DNA from: Bradyrhizobium canariense
GTDB lineage: Bacteria > Pseudomonadota > Alphaproteobacteria > Rhizobiales > Xanthobacteraceae
Assembly: GCF_018130465.1 (NCBI RefSeq)
Contig: NZ_JAFCKJ010000019.1
Location: 1-64,000 of the forward strand
Direction of reading: 5' to 3'
Length of the DNA stretch: 64,000 bases
Part shown: one piece after another, positions 9,390 through 19,061 of the stretch
How positions within the stretch are numbered: the stretch's first letter is position 1
Layout of the letters: each line of letters starts with the position of its first letter
The notes under the pieces: model-generated
The model's input: only the letters and a program-made list of their open reading frames with translations
Database searches by the model: none
Told to the model about the DNA's origin: nothing
Translations under genes and position numbers: made by a program

Positions 9390-10175
9390 ATGCGGTCTCG
9401 CCCGGTGCCCGCAAATCGAGCGGCTGGCGATGTCGCGCCAGCGGTGCTCGCCATCGGTCGCCCGGATTTCCCGGATGTCTTGATCGATACACTGCGCCGG
9501 CAGGCCGGCGTCGGGCATTGCATGGTGTTCGCACTGAGCCGCGCGGGCGCGGCGCGCTGTCTGCTCGATGCCGGCAACATCCCGATCGGCGGCGATCTCG
9601 GTGCGGCCTATGCCGGGCAGTTCCACCAATCCGACCCCAACCGCGATGCGCTGTTCGAAGGCGAGGGCCGCGCGCCGCTCGTGCTGCCGGCCTTCGCGCC
9701 GCGCATGTACGGCGCGCGCTACCGCAAGATGTTCTTTGTGGATTCCGGCATCGTCGACAAATGCGCGACCGCGATCTGGGTCGACGACACCTGCTTCTAC
9801 GTCAATTTTTACCGGATCGCCGCCCAAGGCCGCTTCAGCGACGCCCAGCGTGCGCGGCTCAAGGCGATTGCACCTGCGATCGGCGCGAGCGTGGCGCGCC
9901 ATTTCCAGCAAGGCGCGGCGACGCACGACCAAAATCTTGCCACGCTGTTTGCGACCCGCGCGCCGCTTTCCGCGCTGACGCCGCGCGAGCAGGAGGTATG
10001 CCGCCGCATCCTGCTCGGCTTCAGCTCCGAGGCGATCTCGCAGGCACTCGGCATCAGCCTGCATTCGACCGTGACCTACCGCAAGCGCGCCTATGAGCGG
10101 CTTGGCATCTCCTCGCAGAACGAATTGTTCGCAATCGTGCTGGGCCTGCTTGCGGGACCTGGTCGGCTGAACTGA
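9390..10175 (+). CDS. LuxR-type transcriptional regulator
   Basis: 261 residues. The C-terminal LuxR HTH starts with 'ALTPREQEVCRRILLGFSS', and the recognition helix region follows ('ISQALGISLHSTVTYRKRAY', 'RLGISSQNELF'). The N-terminal 180 residues carry no recognisable autoinducer, receiver or ATPase domain. AAGGAGGAAACC before the ATG is a strong ribosome binding site. It precedes a P450 by 77 bases on the same strand and may control it. That link is inferred from position only. Confidence 0.8.
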   Translation: MRSRPVPANRAAGDVAPAVLAIGRPDFPDVLIDTLRRQAGVGHCMVFALSRAGAARCLLDAGNIPIGGDLGAAYAGQFHQSDPNRDALFEGEGRAPLVLPAFAPRMYGARYRKMFFVDSGIVDKCATAIWVDDTCFYVNFYRIAAQGRFSDAQRARLKAIAPAIGASVARHFQQGAATHDQNLATLFATRAPLSALTPREQEVCRRILLGFSSEAISQALGISLHSTVTYRKRAYERLGISSQNELFAIVLGLLAGPGRLN

Positions 10176-10252
10176 GGCTGTCCCAATCGCTGGGGACAGA
10201 CGGCGCCTCCTGAAGCCGCTAGCCTTGGCGGCAAACAGCAAGGGAGCGAAGC

Positions 10253-11416
10253 TTGAGCACGGCGCCGCGCATCGACATCGACCCCCAAACTTTCTGGGCC
10301 GACCCCTACCCGATGCTCGCGCGGATGCGGAAGGAGGCGCCGATCGCCTTCGTGCCGCAGCTCGGCTCGACGCTGCTGACCAGCCGCGACGATATCTCGA
10401 TCTCCGAGAAGCAGATCGACGTGTTCTCCTCGCACCAGCCCGCGGGCCTGATGAACCGGCTGATGGGCCACAACATGATGCGCAAGGACGGCGAGGCGCA
10501 TCAAATCGAGCGCCGCGCGATGTTTCCGACGGTGTCGCCGAAGACGGTGAAGGCGCACTGGACCGCGCTGTTCCAGGCCCATGCCGACCGCATCATCGCT
10601 GCGATCGAGCCCGGGCGGATCGATTTCATGCGCGACTTCGCGTTGCCGTTCTCCGGCGAATGCCTGAAGTCAATCACCGGCCTCACCAATATCGGCTTTG
10701 CGGACATGGATGCCTGGTCGCAGGGCATGATCGAGGGGATCGCCAATTACAGCGGCGACGCAGCCGTCGAGGCGCGCTGCCATGCGGCGACGTCGGGCAT
10801 CGATGCGGCGATCGACGACATCCTGCCGGTAATGCGCAAGCATCCCGACCAGAGCATCCTCGGCGTGCTCCTCGCTTCCGGCATGGCGATGGAGAGCGTG
10901 CGCGCGAACGTCAAACTCGCGATCTCCGGCGGCCAGAACGAGCCGCGCAAGGCGATCGCCGGGACGGTGTGGGCGCTGCTGACTCATCCCGACCAGCTCG
11001 ACCTCGTGCGCAAGGGCGAGGTGACCTGGCTCCAGGCCTTCGAGGAATATGCCCGCTGGATCTCGCCGATCGGCATGTCGCCGCGACGCATCGCCAAGCC
11101 CTGGTCGATCCGCGACGTCTCGTTCGAGACCGACGAGCGGGTGTTCCTGATGTTCGGCTCGGCCAACCGCGACGAGAAGCATTTTGAGCGCGCCGACCAG
11201 TTCGACGTGCGGCGTGACACGGCCAAGAGCGTCGCGTTCGGCGCCGGTCCGCATTTCTGCGCCGGCGCCTGGGCGTCGCGCGCCATGATCGCCGACGTCG
11301 CGCTGCCGACATTGTTCGCGCGCGCCGGGCGGATCGAGATCGCCGATGACGAGCCGGTGCGGATCGGCGGCTGGGCGTTCCGCGGGCTGCAAAATCTGCC
11401 CGTGAGGTGGTCTTAG
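10253..11416 (+). CDS. cytochrome P450 with atypical I-helix
   Basis: 387 residues, soluble bacterial P450. The heme-binding loop is FGAGPHFCAGAW, and the ExxR motif is probably in 'EEYARWISP'. The I-helix reads 'LAISGGQNEPRKAIAG', so the usual acid/alcohol pair (A/G-G-x-D/E-T) is replaced by GGQNEPR. This form is found in some P450s with non-standard proton delivery or function. The start is TTG at 10253 with AAGGGAGCGAAG before it. No ferredoxin or reductase gene is adjacent. The LuxR-type gene upstream may regulate it. Confidence 0.85.
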   Translation: MSTAPRIDIDPQTFWADPYPMLARMRKEAPIAFVPQLGSTLLTSRDDISISEKQIDVFSSHQPAGLMNRLMGHNMMRKDGEAHQIERRAMFPTVSPKTVKAHWTALFQAHADRIIAAIEPGRIDFMRDFALPFSGECLKSITGLTNIGFADMDAWSQGMIEGIANYSGDAAVEARCHAATSGIDAAIDDILPVMRKHPDQSILGVLLASGMAMESVRANVKLAISGGQNEPRKAIAGTVWALLTHPDQLDLVRKGEVTWLQAFEEYARWISPIGMSPRRIAKPWSIRDVSFETDERVFLMFGSANRDEKHFERADQFDVRRDTAKSVAFGAGPHFCAGAWASRAMIADVALPTLFARAGRIEIADDEPVRIGGWAFRGLQNLPVRWS

Positions 11417-11427
11417 CAGTTTCGGTG

Positions 11428-11547
11428 TCATCACCCGCCTTGTGCGCAATTGCGCACTGGGGCGGGCGATCCAGTACGCCGCGGCGGTCGTGTGACGCAT
11501 TGGCGTCTCTGGGATACTGGATTCCCGCCTTCGCGGGGGATGACAGT
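11428..11547. repeat. Bradyrhizobium-type palindromic intergenic repeat
   Basis: A mosaic of inverted repeats lies between the P450 and ssu operon: 'CACCCGCC' and 'GGGCGGGCGAT' flank the dyad GTGCGCAATTGCGCAC, then 'ATCCAGTACGCCGCGGC', 'GGCGTCTCTGGGATACTGGA' and a terminal hairpin CCCGCCTTCGCGGG. The same building blocks occur between genes all over Bradyrhizobium genomes (from memory). No protein is encoded. The rest of 11417-11919 shows no feature I can support. Confidence 0.6.
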
Positions 11548-11919
11548 TGAGATGGAAGACGCTTCGCGCCACGACAGCTCCCAGTCCACCATGATGCCAT
11601 CCTGCTCCTGTTTTGCCCGACGAGTCAAAGCCAATTTCGGATAAGGCGTAAGTCATTGTTTTCGCACGCCCCGGCTACTGTGCATGGGGTTGTTTTCGAG
11701 ATTTTTTGAATCTCTGCCGGCTCACGTGCGTTTTTCACATTCGCGTGCGGAAAAATATCCCCTGCATTCGCGCCGTGGATTGAAAGATTAATCATGCGCT
11801 CCGCCACGCGCGCAGTGCTTGCATCGCTATTTTTGCGCGCGTCTCGACACCTCCGATAAGCCGCACCATCATTCCCGAAAGATGAAATGATGACGGCCGC
11901 ACGCGGCCGGGAGTGTCGG

Positions 11920-12894
11920 ATGCAGCGTCGGGACTTTCTCAAACTATCCGTTGGAACTGCGGCAGCCGCTGCATTCGCTTCGCGCGCCAACGCGCAAGGA
12001 ACGTCACAAGGAACGTCACAAGGCGCGGTGAAGGAAATTCGTGTCGGCTACCAGAAGAACGGCGTGCTGGTCATCACGCGCCAACAGGCCGCTCTGGAAA
12101 AACATTTCGCTCCCTTGGGCATCGAGGTGAAATGGATCGAGTTCTCCTCGGGGCCTCCGATGATGGAGGCGATGAATGTCGGCAGCGTCGATTACGGCGC
12201 GGTCGGCGACTCCCCTCCGGTATTTGCCCAGGCCGCGGGCGCGGCGATCGTCTATGCCGCCGGCCAGCCCATCACCAACGGTCAGGGCATTCTGGTGCCG
12301 AAGGATTCGCCGATCCGCGTCATCGCTGAATTGAAAGGCAAGCGCGTCGGCTTCACCAAGGGATCCAGCGCCCACAACATCGTGGTGCAGACGCTGGAGA
12401 AGGCAGGCCTCACCTATGCCGATATCACGCCGGTCTACCTGACGCCGCCGGATGCCGGCCCGGCCTTTGCCAACGGCAGCATCGAGGCGTGGGCGATCTG
12501 GGATCCTTACTTCGCGATCGGCGAGACCAAGCAGAGCGGTCGCATCCTGATCAATGCGCGCGACGTCACCAAGACCAACTCCTTCTACATCGCCAACCGC
12601 GACTTCGCTAGGAATCACGGGGCGATCCTGCAACAGATCGTCGACGTAACGGCCGCGACCGCGCGCTGGGCCGAGCAGCATCGCGACGAGGTGGCCAGAT
12701 CGCTCGCCGCAGTCACCGGCATCCCCCTCGATATCCAGACCATCGCAGCCAACCGCTCGGCCTTCGCGGTCGGCCCCGTCACTGACGACATCGTCACGAC
12801 CCAGCAGGGTGTCGCCGACCGCTTCTACAAGCTCGGCCTGATCCCGAAGCCGATCGTCATTCGCGACATCGTCTGGCGCAACCCGGCAGCCTGA
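11920..12894 (+). CDS. ssuA: aliphatic sulfonate ABC transporter substrate-binding protein (SsuA-like, Tat signal)
   Basis: 324 residues. A twin-arginine signal opens the protein ([19 protein letters not shown]). The mature part is an SsuA/NMT1-like binding protein: '[14 protein letters not shown]', '[19 protein letters not shown]', '[10 protein letters not shown]', '[15 protein letters not shown]' and '[10 protein letters not shown]'. It would capture alkanesulfonates in the periplasm for the permease encoded downstream. ATG 11920 was chosen because GGGAG lies six bases before it. An in-frame ATG at 11887 would bury the RR motif. A 12-base direct duplication encodes GTSQGTSQG just after the signal cleavage region. 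Confidence 0.88.
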   Translation: MQRRDFLKLSVGTAAAAAFASRANAQGTSQGTSQGAVKEIRVGYQKNGVLVITRQQAALEKHFAPLGIEVKWIEFSSGPPMMEAMNVGSVDYGAVGDSPPVFAQAAGAAIVYAAGQPITNGQGILVPKDSPIRVIAELKGKRVGFTKGSSAHNIVVQTLEKAGLTYADITPVYLTPPDAGPAFANGSIEAWAIWDPYFAIGETKQSGRILINARDVTKTNSFYIANRDFARNHGAILQQIVDVTAATARWAEQHRDEVARSLAAVTGIPLDIQTIAANRSAFAVGPVTDDIVTTQQGVADRFYKLGLIPKPIVIRDIVWRNPAA

Positions 12895-12932
12895 TCGTGC
12901 CGACCAATCTCCCCATTTCAAAGGGTTTGAAC

Positions 12933-13886
12933 ATGAGGCGTATCATCCAGCGTCTGGTCGCGGCCATCGTGCTGTCGATCGGTATCGTCGCCGCCGCGGT
13001 CGGCACCTCCTACGGTCAGGACAAGGTGGTCCGCATCGGCTACCAGAAATACGGCAAGCTGGTGCTGCTCAAGAGCAAGGGCACGCTGGAGCCGAAGCTC
13101 GCTGCCGACGGCTACAAGGTGGTGTGGACCGAATTCCCCTCCGGCCCGCCGCTGCTCGAGGCGCTCAATGTCGGCGCGATCGATTTCGGCAACACCGGCG
13201 AAGCACCGCCGATCTTCGCGCAGGCCGCCGGCGCGCCGATCCAGTATGTCGCCTACGAGCCGCCGGCCCCGAAGGGCGAGGCGATCCTGGTGCCGAAGGA
13301 CAGCCCGCTGAAATCGGTCGCCGATCTCAAGGGCAAGAAGGTCGCGCTGAACAAGGGCTCCAATGTCCATTATCTCCTGGTCAAGGCGCTGGAGAAAGCC
13401 GGCGTCAAATATTCCGAGATCGAGCCGGTCTTTCTTGCTCCTGCCGACGCGCGCGCCGCCTTCGAGCGCGGCGCGGTCGATGCCTGGGTGATCTGGGATC
13501 CGTTCCAGGCCGCTGCGGAAGCCGCCACCAGCGCCCGCACGCTTACCGACGGCACCGACATCGTCGCGAACTACCAGTTCTATTTCTCCTCGAAGAAATT
13601 CCTCGAAGCCAACCCCGAGATCGTCGACGCCGTGCTGGCCGAGCTGAGCGCGGTCGACGATTGGGCCAAGGGCGACATCCATGCGGTTGCGGAGCAGCTG
13701 GCGCCGTCGATTGGCCTGTCGGTCCCCGTGGTGGAGGTGGCGCTGAAGCGGCAGTCCTACGGCATCAAGCCGTTGACCGACGCCGTCATCGCCGACCAGC
13801 AGCGGGTTGCCGACGCGTTCCTCGCGCTCAACCTGATCCCCAAATCCATCAAGATTTCCGACGTGGCGCGGAGGCCAGGATCATGA
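12933..13886 (+). CDS. ssuA: second aliphatic sulfonate substrate-binding protein (SsuA-like, Sec signal)
   Basis: 317 residues with a Sec-type signal ([19 protein letters not shown]) ending near 'SYGQ'. The mature protein parallels its neighbour: '[15 protein letters not shown]', '[19 protein letters not shown]', '[12 protein letters not shown]', '[16 protein letters not shown]' and '[11 protein letters not shown]'. Two tandem binding proteins feeding one permease suggest two sulfonate specificities. ATG 12933 begins the signal peptide. The stop overlaps the ssuD start as ATGA, so the two are translationally coupled. Confidence 0.88.
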   Translation: MRRIIQRLVAAIVLSIGIVAAAVGTSYGQDKVVRIGYQKYGKLVLLKSKGTLEPKLAADGYKVVWTEFPSGPPLLEALNVGAIDFGNTGEAPPIFAQAAGAPIQYVAYEPPAPKGEAILVPKDSPLKSVADLKGKKVALNKGSNVHYLLVKALEKAGVKYSEIEPVFLAPADARAAFERGAVDAWVIWDPFQAAAEAATSARTLTDGTDIVANYQFYFSSKKFLEANPEIVDAVLAELSAVDDWAKGDIHAVAEQLAPSIGLSVPVVEVALKRQSYGIKPLTDAVIADQQRVADAFLALNLIPKSIKISDVARRPGS

Positions 13887-15061
13887 GCAAGCACGTGAGC
13901 AAGCAAGCGAACGCCAACATTCTCTGGTTCCTGCCGACCCATGGCGACGGCCGTTATCTCGGCACCGGCATCGGCGGCCGTGAGGTCAATTTCAACTATC
14001 TGCGCCAGATCGCGCAGGCCGCCGACCAGCTCGGCTATTTCGGCGTGCTGCTGCCGACCGGGCGATCTTGCGAGGATTCCTGGATCGTCGCCTCCTCGGT
14101 CGCGCCGTTCACCGAGCGGCTGCGCTATCTCGTGGCCGTCCGCCCCGGCCTGCAATCGCCGAGCGTGGCGGCGCGCATGACAGCGACGCTCGACCGCATC
14201 AGCAATGGCCGGCTTCTCGTCAACGTCGTCACCGGCGGCGATCCCGTCGAGAACAAGGGCGACGGCATCTTCCTCGCCCATGACGAACGCTACGAGGTCA
14301 CCCGCGAATTCCTCAGCGTCTATAACGACCTGCTCGGCGGCAAGACCGTCAATGTCGAGGGCAAGCACCTTCACGTCGAGGGCGGCAAGCTGCTGTTTCC
14401 GCCGGTTCAGTCGCCGCGTCCGCCGCTCTATTTCGGCGGTTCGTCGGATGCCGGCATCGACGTCGCTGTCGACACCGTCGACAAATATCTCACCTGGGGC
14501 GAGCCGCCGGCGCTGGTCGCGGAGAAGATCGCGAAGGTGAAGGAGGTGGCCGCTGCACGCGGTCGAAAACTATCGTTCGGCATCCGGCTCCACGTGATTG
14601 TCCGCGAGACCAATGACGCGGCCTGGCGAGCGGCCAATGAGCTGATCAAGCATGTCAGCGACGAGACCATCGCGACCGCGCAGAAGAACTTTGCGCGGAT
14701 GGATTCGGTCGGCCAGCAGCGCATGGCGCAGCTCCACGGCGGCAAGCGCGACAAGCTCGAGATCGCCCCGAACCTGTGGGCTGGCGTCGGCCTCGTGCGT
14801 GGCGGCGCCGGCACGGCGCTGGTCGGCGACGCCCAGACGGTCGCGGCCCGCATCAAGGAGTATCAGGACATCGGCATCGACACCTTCATCATGTCGGGCT
14901 ATCCGCATCTGGAGGAAGCCTATCGCTTCGCCGAGCTGGTGTTCCCGCTGCTCTCGCTGGAGCAACCCAGCAACGTGACCAGGCTGCACTTCAACGGCGG
15001 TCCTTTTGGTGAAACGGTCGGCAGCGACTTCCGTCCGCGGCACAAGGTGTTGCAGTCATGA
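13883..15061 (+). CDS. ssuD: FMNH2-dependent alkanesulfonate monooxygenase SsuD
   Basis: 392 residues. SsuD splits C-S bonds of alkanesulfonates with FMNH2 and O2, giving aldehyde and sulfite. The family pattern is clear: '[15 protein letters not shown]', '[22 protein letters not shown]', '[11 protein letters not shown]', '[15 protein letters not shown]', '[12 protein letters not shown]' and the C-terminal '[17 protein letters not shown]'. The ATG at 13883 overlaps the previous stop (ATGA), and the 3' end overlaps ssuC in the same way. Reduced flavin probably comes from the HpaC-type reductase at the end of the operon. Confidence 0.95.
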   Translation: MSKHVSKQANANILWFLPTHGDGRYLGTGIGGREVNFNYLRQIAQAADQLGYFGVLLPTGRSCEDSWIVASSVAPFTERLRYLVAVRPGLQSPSVAARMTATLDRISNGRLLVNVVTGGDPVENKGDGIFLAHDERYEVTREFLSVYNDLLGGKTVNVEGKHLHVEGGKLLFPPVQSPRPPLYFGGSSDAGIDVAVDTVDKYLTWGEPPALVAEKIAKVKEVAAARGRKLSFGIRLHVIVRETNDAAWRAANELIKHVSDETIATAQKNFARMDSVGQQRMAQLHGGKRDKLEIAPNLWAGVGLVRGGAGTALVGDAQTVAARIKEYQDIGIDTFIMSGYPHLEEAYRFAELVFPLLSLEQPSNVTRLHFNGGPFGETVGSDFRPRHKVLQS

Positions 15062-15864
15062 GCCTGATCGACAGCGCTTCGCTTCCCCGCGGCTTGCGTC
15101 TGCCGCGCGTCGACGGCCTGATCCAGTGGATCGTGCCGCTCGCCATCATCGCGATCTGGCAGGTCGCCAGCGTCACCGGCTTCGTGCCGACGCGGGTGCT
15201 GCCGGCGCCGAGCGACGTCTTGCTTGCAGGCTGGAAGCTGCTGCTCTCCGGCGAGCTCGTGCGCAACATCTGGGTTTCGTTCTGTCGCGCTTCGATCGGC
15301 TTCCTGATCGGCGGCAGCATCGGCTTCGCGTTCGGTCTTGCCAACGGCCTGTCGCAGCTGTCGTCAAAGCTCACCGACACCACGCTCCAGATGGTGCGCA
15401 ACGTGCCGCATCTGGCGCTGATCCCGCTTGTCATCTTGTGGTTCGGCATCGACGAGAGCGCGAAGTTGTTTCTGGTGGCGCTCGGCGTGTTCTTCCCGAT
15501 CTACCTCAACACGCTGCACGGCATCCGCACCGTCGACCCGCAGCTGATCGAGATGGGCCGCATCTACGGCATGACCGATGGCGAGCTGTTCCGCCGCGTG
15601 ATCTTCCCGGGCGCGCTGCCCTCGATCTTCGTCGGCATCCGCTTCGCGCTCGGCATCATGTGGCTGACCCTGATCGTCGCCGAGACCATCGCAGCCTCCT
15701 CGGGCCTCGGCTACATGGCGATGCAGGCGCGCGAGTTCATGCTGATCGACGTCGTGGTGCTCTCAATCCTGATCTACGCGCTGCTCGGCAAGCTCGCCGA
15801 CAGCGCCTCCCGCGTGCTGGAGCGGGCGACGCTCTCCTGGCACCCCGCCTATTGGAAACGTTGA
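15058..15864 (+). CDS. ssuC: aliphatic sulfonate ABC transporter permease SsuC
   Basis: 268 residues with six predicted membrane segments and the BPD-type permease pattern, including the EAA-loop region near '[20 protein letters not shown]' and '[18 protein letters not shown]'. Length and order (ssuD-ssuC-ssuB) match known ssu operons. The start overlaps the ssuD stop by four bases. It forms the membrane channel, with the SsuB ATPase encoded 20 bases downstream. Confidence 0.93.
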   Translation: MSLIDSASLPRGLRLPRVDGLIQWIVPLAIIAIWQVASVTGFVPTRVLPAPSDVLLAGWKLLLSGELVRNIWVSFCRASIGFLIGGSIGFAFGLANGLSQLSSKLTDTTLQMVRNVPHLALIPLVILWFGIDESAKLFLVALGVFFPIYLNTLHGIRTVDPQLIEMGRIYGMTDGELFRRVIFPGALPSIFVGIRFALGIMWLTLIVAETIAASSGLGYMAMQAREFMLIDVVVLSILIYALLGKLADSASRVLERATLSWHPAYWKR

Positions 15865-15884
15865 GCAGAAATACTGGGAATCAC

Positions 15885-16721
15885 ATGCAGACAGCCCTTC
15901 GTACCTCCCTTCCGGAAACCGAGCTCGCCACCCGCGCCAATTTCGCGCCTCATGCCCGCGTGGTGCGCGAGGAGCGCCCGGTGCAAACGAGCGGCCTGCC
16001 GCTCAGCATCCGCGGCTTGCGCAAATCCTACGGCGACAACGAGGTGCTGCGCGGCATCGATTTGCACATCCCCGCCGGCCAGTTCGTCGCCATCGTGGGA
16101 AAAAGCGGCTGCGGCAAGAGCACGCTGCTGCGCCTCATCGCCGGCCTTGAGAAGATCGACGCCGGCAGCATCTCGCTCGGCGACGCGGTGAAGCCCGAGG
16201 ATATCCGCGTGATGTTCCAGGAGCCTCGGCTGCTGCCCTGGGCCCGCGTTCTCTCCAATGTCGAGGTCGGCCTCGGTCGCGATCGTGCCTCGTCCGACGC
16301 GCATTCACGCGCGGAGAAGGCGCTGACCGAGGTCGGGCTGGCCGACAAGCGCGACCAGTGGCCCTCGGTGCTGTCGGGCGGCCAGAAGCAACGCGTTGCC
16401 CTCGCTCGCGCGCTGGTCTCGCGCCCCCGTGTGCTCGCCTTCGACGAACCTCTTGGCGCGTTGGACGCGCTGACCCGCATCTCGATGCAGCGGCTGCTGG
16501 AGCGCGTCTGGCGCGACCAGGGCTTTACCGCGATCCTGGTGACCCACGATGTCGCCGAGGCGGTCGCGCTGGCCGACCGGGTGCTGGTGATCGAGGAAGG
16601 GCGGATCGCCCATGACGTCGTGGTTAACACGGCCCGGCCCCGCGAACGCGGCTCGGCCGAGCTCGCGGGTCTCGAAGGCTCGATCCTGAGCCATCTTTTG
16701 TCGGCGGACGATCGTACCTAA
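15885..16721 (+). CDS. ssuB: aliphatic sulfonate ABC transporter ATP-binding protein SsuB
   Basis: 278 residues. Walker A is GKSGCGKST, the Q-loop '[11 protein letters not shown]', the signature LSGGQKQR, Walker B '[12 protein letters not shown]' and the H-loop '[10 protein letters not shown]'. The 'QEPRLLPW' stretch is characteristic of the SsuB/TauB group. About 45 residues precede the ATPase core. ATG 15885 was chosen as the first start after ssuC. It supplies energy for sulfonate uptake. Confidence 0.93.
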   Translation: MQTALRTSLPETELATRANFAPHARVVREERPVQTSGLPLSIRGLRKSYGDNEVLRGIDLHIPAGQFVAIVGKSGCGKSTLLRLIAGLEKIDAGSISLGDAVKPEDIRVMFQEPRLLPWARVLSNVEVGLGRDRASSDAHSRAEKALTEVGLADKRDQWPSVLSGGQKQRVALARALVSRPRVLAFDEPLGALDALTRISMQRLLERVWRDQGFTAILVTHDVAEAVALADRVLVIEEGRIAHDVVVNTARPRERGSAELAGLEGSILSHLLSADDRT

Positions 16722-16753
16722 ATAGAGAGGGACCCCGGCTTGGGGACGATGCC

Positions 16754-17335
16754 ATGAATGTAGTGCCCCGCGATCTCATGACCGAAAATGCCGTTTCGTC
16801 CGCCGCTTTCCGCGGCGCCATGCGCCACCTCACCGGCGGTGTCAGCGTCATCACCGCCGGACGGGGCAAGGAGATCACCGGCATGACGGTCACCTCCGTC
16901 ACCTCGCTCTCGGTCGATCCGCCGACGCTGATCGTCAGTATCAACCGCGACGCCTCCTCCTTCCCGCTGATCCGCCGCTACGGTGCCTTCGGCGTGAACA
17001 TCCTCGCGGCCGATCAGCTCGACGTCGCCGAGCGCTTTGCCGGCAAGGGCGGGCTCAAGGGTGCCGATCGTTTTGCGGGCGCCAGTTGGGTGACGGCGGT
17101 CTCGGGTGTTCCGCTGCTGGTTGGGGCATTGTCCGCCGTCGATTGTGAAGTCGAGGAGATCGTCGAGCGCCATTCGCACGGGCTCATCATCGGGCGGGTG
17201 CGGGACGTCAAGAATTCGACCCGCAACGCTGCGCTGGCCTATTGGCACGGCCAGTACGTGGCGGTGGATCAGGACGAAGACGCCGCCAGGCTTGCGGACG
17301 TCAGCGTTCCCACGCACGTCCGGCGCGGCATTTGA
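16754..17335 (+). CDS. flavin reductase (HpaC/NtaB-like domain), probable FMNH2 supplier for SsuD
   Basis: 193 residues with a split-barrel flavin reductase domain: 'FRGAMRHLTGGVSVITA', 'GMTVTSVTSLSVDPPTL', 'FGVNILAADQ' and 'HSHGLIIGRVRDV'. Enzymes of this family reduce FMN or FAD with NAD(P)H and release it to a partner monooxygenase. It lies 32 bases after ssuB on the same strand. It is not of the SsuE (flavodoxin-fold) type, so the operon seems to use a non-homologous replacement for SsuE. Confidence 0.85.
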   Translation: MNVVPRDLMTENAVSSAAFRGAMRHLTGGVSVITAGRGKEITGMTVTSVTSLSVDPPTLIVSINRDASSFPLIRRYGAFGVNILAADQLDVAERFAGKGGLKGADRFAGASWVTAVSGVPLLVGALSAVDCEVEEIVERHSHGLIIGRVRDVKNSTRNAALAYWHGQYVAVDQDEDAARLADVSVPTHVRRGI

Positions 17336-17427
17336 TCGCCGCCGGCCACGGGCCGTGCAGGCTGGCCTTTTTGCTTCCATCGCTCTAGAAGCAGCTCGGC
17401 CTCCCGCCGGGACGGCAATGGAGCGCA

Positions 17428-17586
17428 ATGATGAAACGCGTCGCGACCTGGACCTTCTACGCGGTCGGTGCGCTCGCGATCGCCTATCTCGCGCTCTACG
17501 CTTATGCGATGTTCAGCGGCCACCCGATCGTGCCGGGCGACCCCATCCAGATATTCCGCAAGCCGGATGCGCCGAGTTATTCGTAG
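17428..17586 (+). CDS. small single-pass membrane protein, 52 residues
   Basis: It begins MMKRVATWTFYAVGALAIAY, has one membrane helix (about residues 8-29) and ends in a polar tail with 'GHPIVPGDPIQIF'. GGAG lies four bases before the first ATG. It follows the flavin reductase by 92 bases and precedes a palindromic repeat and a convergent peptidase. I do not recognise it. It is short, but composition and ribosome binding site are convincing. Confidence 0.5.
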   Translation: MMKRVATWTFYAVGALAIAYLALYAYAMFSGHPIVPGDPIQIFRKPDAPSYS

Positions 17587-17630
17587 GGCGAATGCGTCCG
17601 CGGCCAATGCGACGCGCCGCTCTCCCAACT

Positions 17631-17661
17631 CGTCATGGCCGGGTCAAGCCCGGGCATGACG
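17631..17661. repeat. palindromic repeat between convergent genes, possible bidirectional terminator
   Basis: CGTCATGGCCGGG and CCCGGGCATGACG form a long imperfect hairpin with a TCAAG loop. It sits between the small membrane protein (plus) and the M20 peptidase (minus), so it can end transcription from both sides. The sequence belongs to the 'CGTCATGGCCGGGCTTGTCCCGGCCAT' class common in Bradyrhizobium (from memory). A related copy is at 32325-32356. Confidence 0.55.
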
Positions 17662-17677
17662 ACAGAGTGCGTGGCGA

Positions 17678-18826
17678 CTACCCCCGCAAAATCGCCAGCG
17701 CCAGCGCCTGCGCGCGCGGCACGATGCTGTCGAGCTCGAGATATTCCTCCGGCGTGTGCGCGAGCCCGCCGACGGGGCCGAGGCCGCAGATGGTCGGCGT
17801 TCCCACCGCGGCGGTGAAGCCGGAATCGGCGCAGCCGCCGGAGAACTCACCCTGCAGCGTGGTGAGGCCGGCCTGCTTTGCGGCGGCCTGATAGTTCTCG
17901 AACAGCGCCTTTGAATCGGCGCTCTGCACCACCGGGACGAACTCGCCCTTGACCGTGAGTGTCGCGCTGGTGCCAGGCACGTAAGGTGTCGCGATGATGG
18001 TCTCGATCGCGGCCATCACCCTCGCGCGATCCGCCGGATCGACATAGCGCAGGTCGATCTGCCCCTCCGCGTAGGGCGCCGTCGTGTTGACGGACTGCCC
18101 GCCCGAGACGAGGCCGACATTGAGCGTGATGCCCTTGTCGAGATCGGTCAGCGCGTGGATATGGACGATCTTGTGCGCGAGCTCGCCGATCGCGCTGACG
18201 CCGGCGGCGAAATTGGCGCCGGAATGCGCGGCTTTGCCGGTGATGGCGACATGCATGAAGATGCCGCCCTTGCGGCCGGTGACGATATTGCCGGTCGGGC
18301 GGCCCGGCTCGGAATTGAACACGGCGCGCGCGGCGCGTCCTTCGCGCTCGATCACCGGCCGCGAGGATGGCGAGCCGATTTCCTCGTCGGAGGTGATCAG
18401 CAGCTTGATCGGGTGCGGGCTGCCGCCGAATTTGTGGAAGGCGGTTGCCACGAATATGTTCATGACGACGCCGGACTTCATGTCGGCAACGCCCGGACCA
18501 TAGGCGCGCTTGTCTTGAATCGTGAACGGACGCCGGCCGGCCTCGCCCTTGCCGAACACGGTGTCGCGATGTCCCATCAACAGCACCGGCTTCTCGTTGC
18601 TGCCGGGCTTTACGACGTCGGCATGGATCGCATCGCCGAAGGTGGCGTTGGCCTCGCGCCGGAACGGAATGCCGTGCTCGGCAAAATGCTGCTCGAACCG
18701 CGCCCCGACCGCATCGACGCCTTCCTTGTCATAGGACCCGGAATCGATGTTCACGACATCGCGCAGCAGATCGATCATCGCCTGCCGCTGCGTCGCCAGC
18801 CAGTCCGTGATTTGAGCTTCCGACAT
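17678..18826 (-). CDS. M20-family metallopeptidase (glutamate carboxypeptidase-like)
   Basis: 382 residues. The di-zinc site is complete: 'MGHRDTVF' (His, Asp), 'GPGVADMKSG' (bridging Asp), 'TSDEEIGSPSS' (catalytic Glu pair), 'FNSEPGRP' (Glu ligand) and 'LAHTPEEYLE' (His). The dimerisation domain lies in the middle ('GKAAHSGANFAAGVSAI'). The family includes carboxypeptidase G2-type enzymes that remove C-terminal Glu from folates and peptides, but the exact substrate is not readable. No signal peptide is evident, so it is probably cytoplasmic. It stands alone. Confidence 0.85.
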   Translation of the reverse strand: MSEAQITDWLATQRQAMIDLLRDVVNIDSGSYDKEGVDAVGARFEQHFAEHGIPFRREANATFGDAIHADVVKPGSNEKPVLLMGHRDTVFGKGEAGRRPFTIQDKRAYGPGVADMKSGVVMNIFVATAFHKFGGSPHPIKLLITSDEEIGSPSSRPVIEREGRAARAVFNSEPGRPTGNIVTGRKGGIFMHVAITGKAAHSGANFAAGVSAIGELAHKIVHIHALTDLDKGITLNVGLVSGGQSVNTTAPYAEGQIDLRYVDPADRARVMAAIETIIATPYVPGTSATLTVKGEFVPVVQSADSKALFENYQAAAKQAGLTTLQGEFSGGCADSGFTAAVGTPTICGLGPVGGLAHTPEEYLELDSIVPRAQALALAILRG

Positions 18827-18920
18827 GTATATCCTCGCGTGGTTCTCACGCGGGGTTATAGGGCGTTGTGCTGACGCGACCTAGTCGCCGAATGCGGTGC
18901 GGCCATGTGTTCAGTCCCAC

Positions 18921-19044
18921 AGCCCGGATGAGTAAGGCGATATCCGGGGGGCGCCGCGGCAGATTTCCCCGCATGTCGCTCCGTTCATCCGGGCTACGCA
19001 CAATCCCTCTCCAGCGCGTCCTGGCTTTCGCTAGGACGACACTG
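18921..19044. repeat. two adjacent palindromic intergenic repeats
   Basis: GCCCGGATGA (18921-18930) is inverted at 18985-18994 (TCATCCGGGC) with 'CCGGGG/CCCCG' between. The block CGTCCTGGCTTTCGCTAGGACGAC follows to 19044. The second block matches one end of the larger element at 26944-27064. Both are of dispersed Bradyrhizobium repeat types and separate the peptidase from the convergently oriented upstream neighbourhood of the PAP2-like gene. Confidence 0.5.
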
Positions 19045-19061
19045 AGGGGGTGGGCAGCAGG

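Noticed and set aside
13124-13882. N-terminal extension in frame with ssuD
   Set aside because: It overlaps the second ssuA gene in another frame. The SsuD family starts at 13883.
18921-19044. possible CRISPR or riboswitch
   Set aside because: Only two non-identical palindromes of known dispersed type. There is no regular repeat-spacer array, and no array was seen elsewhere in the window.
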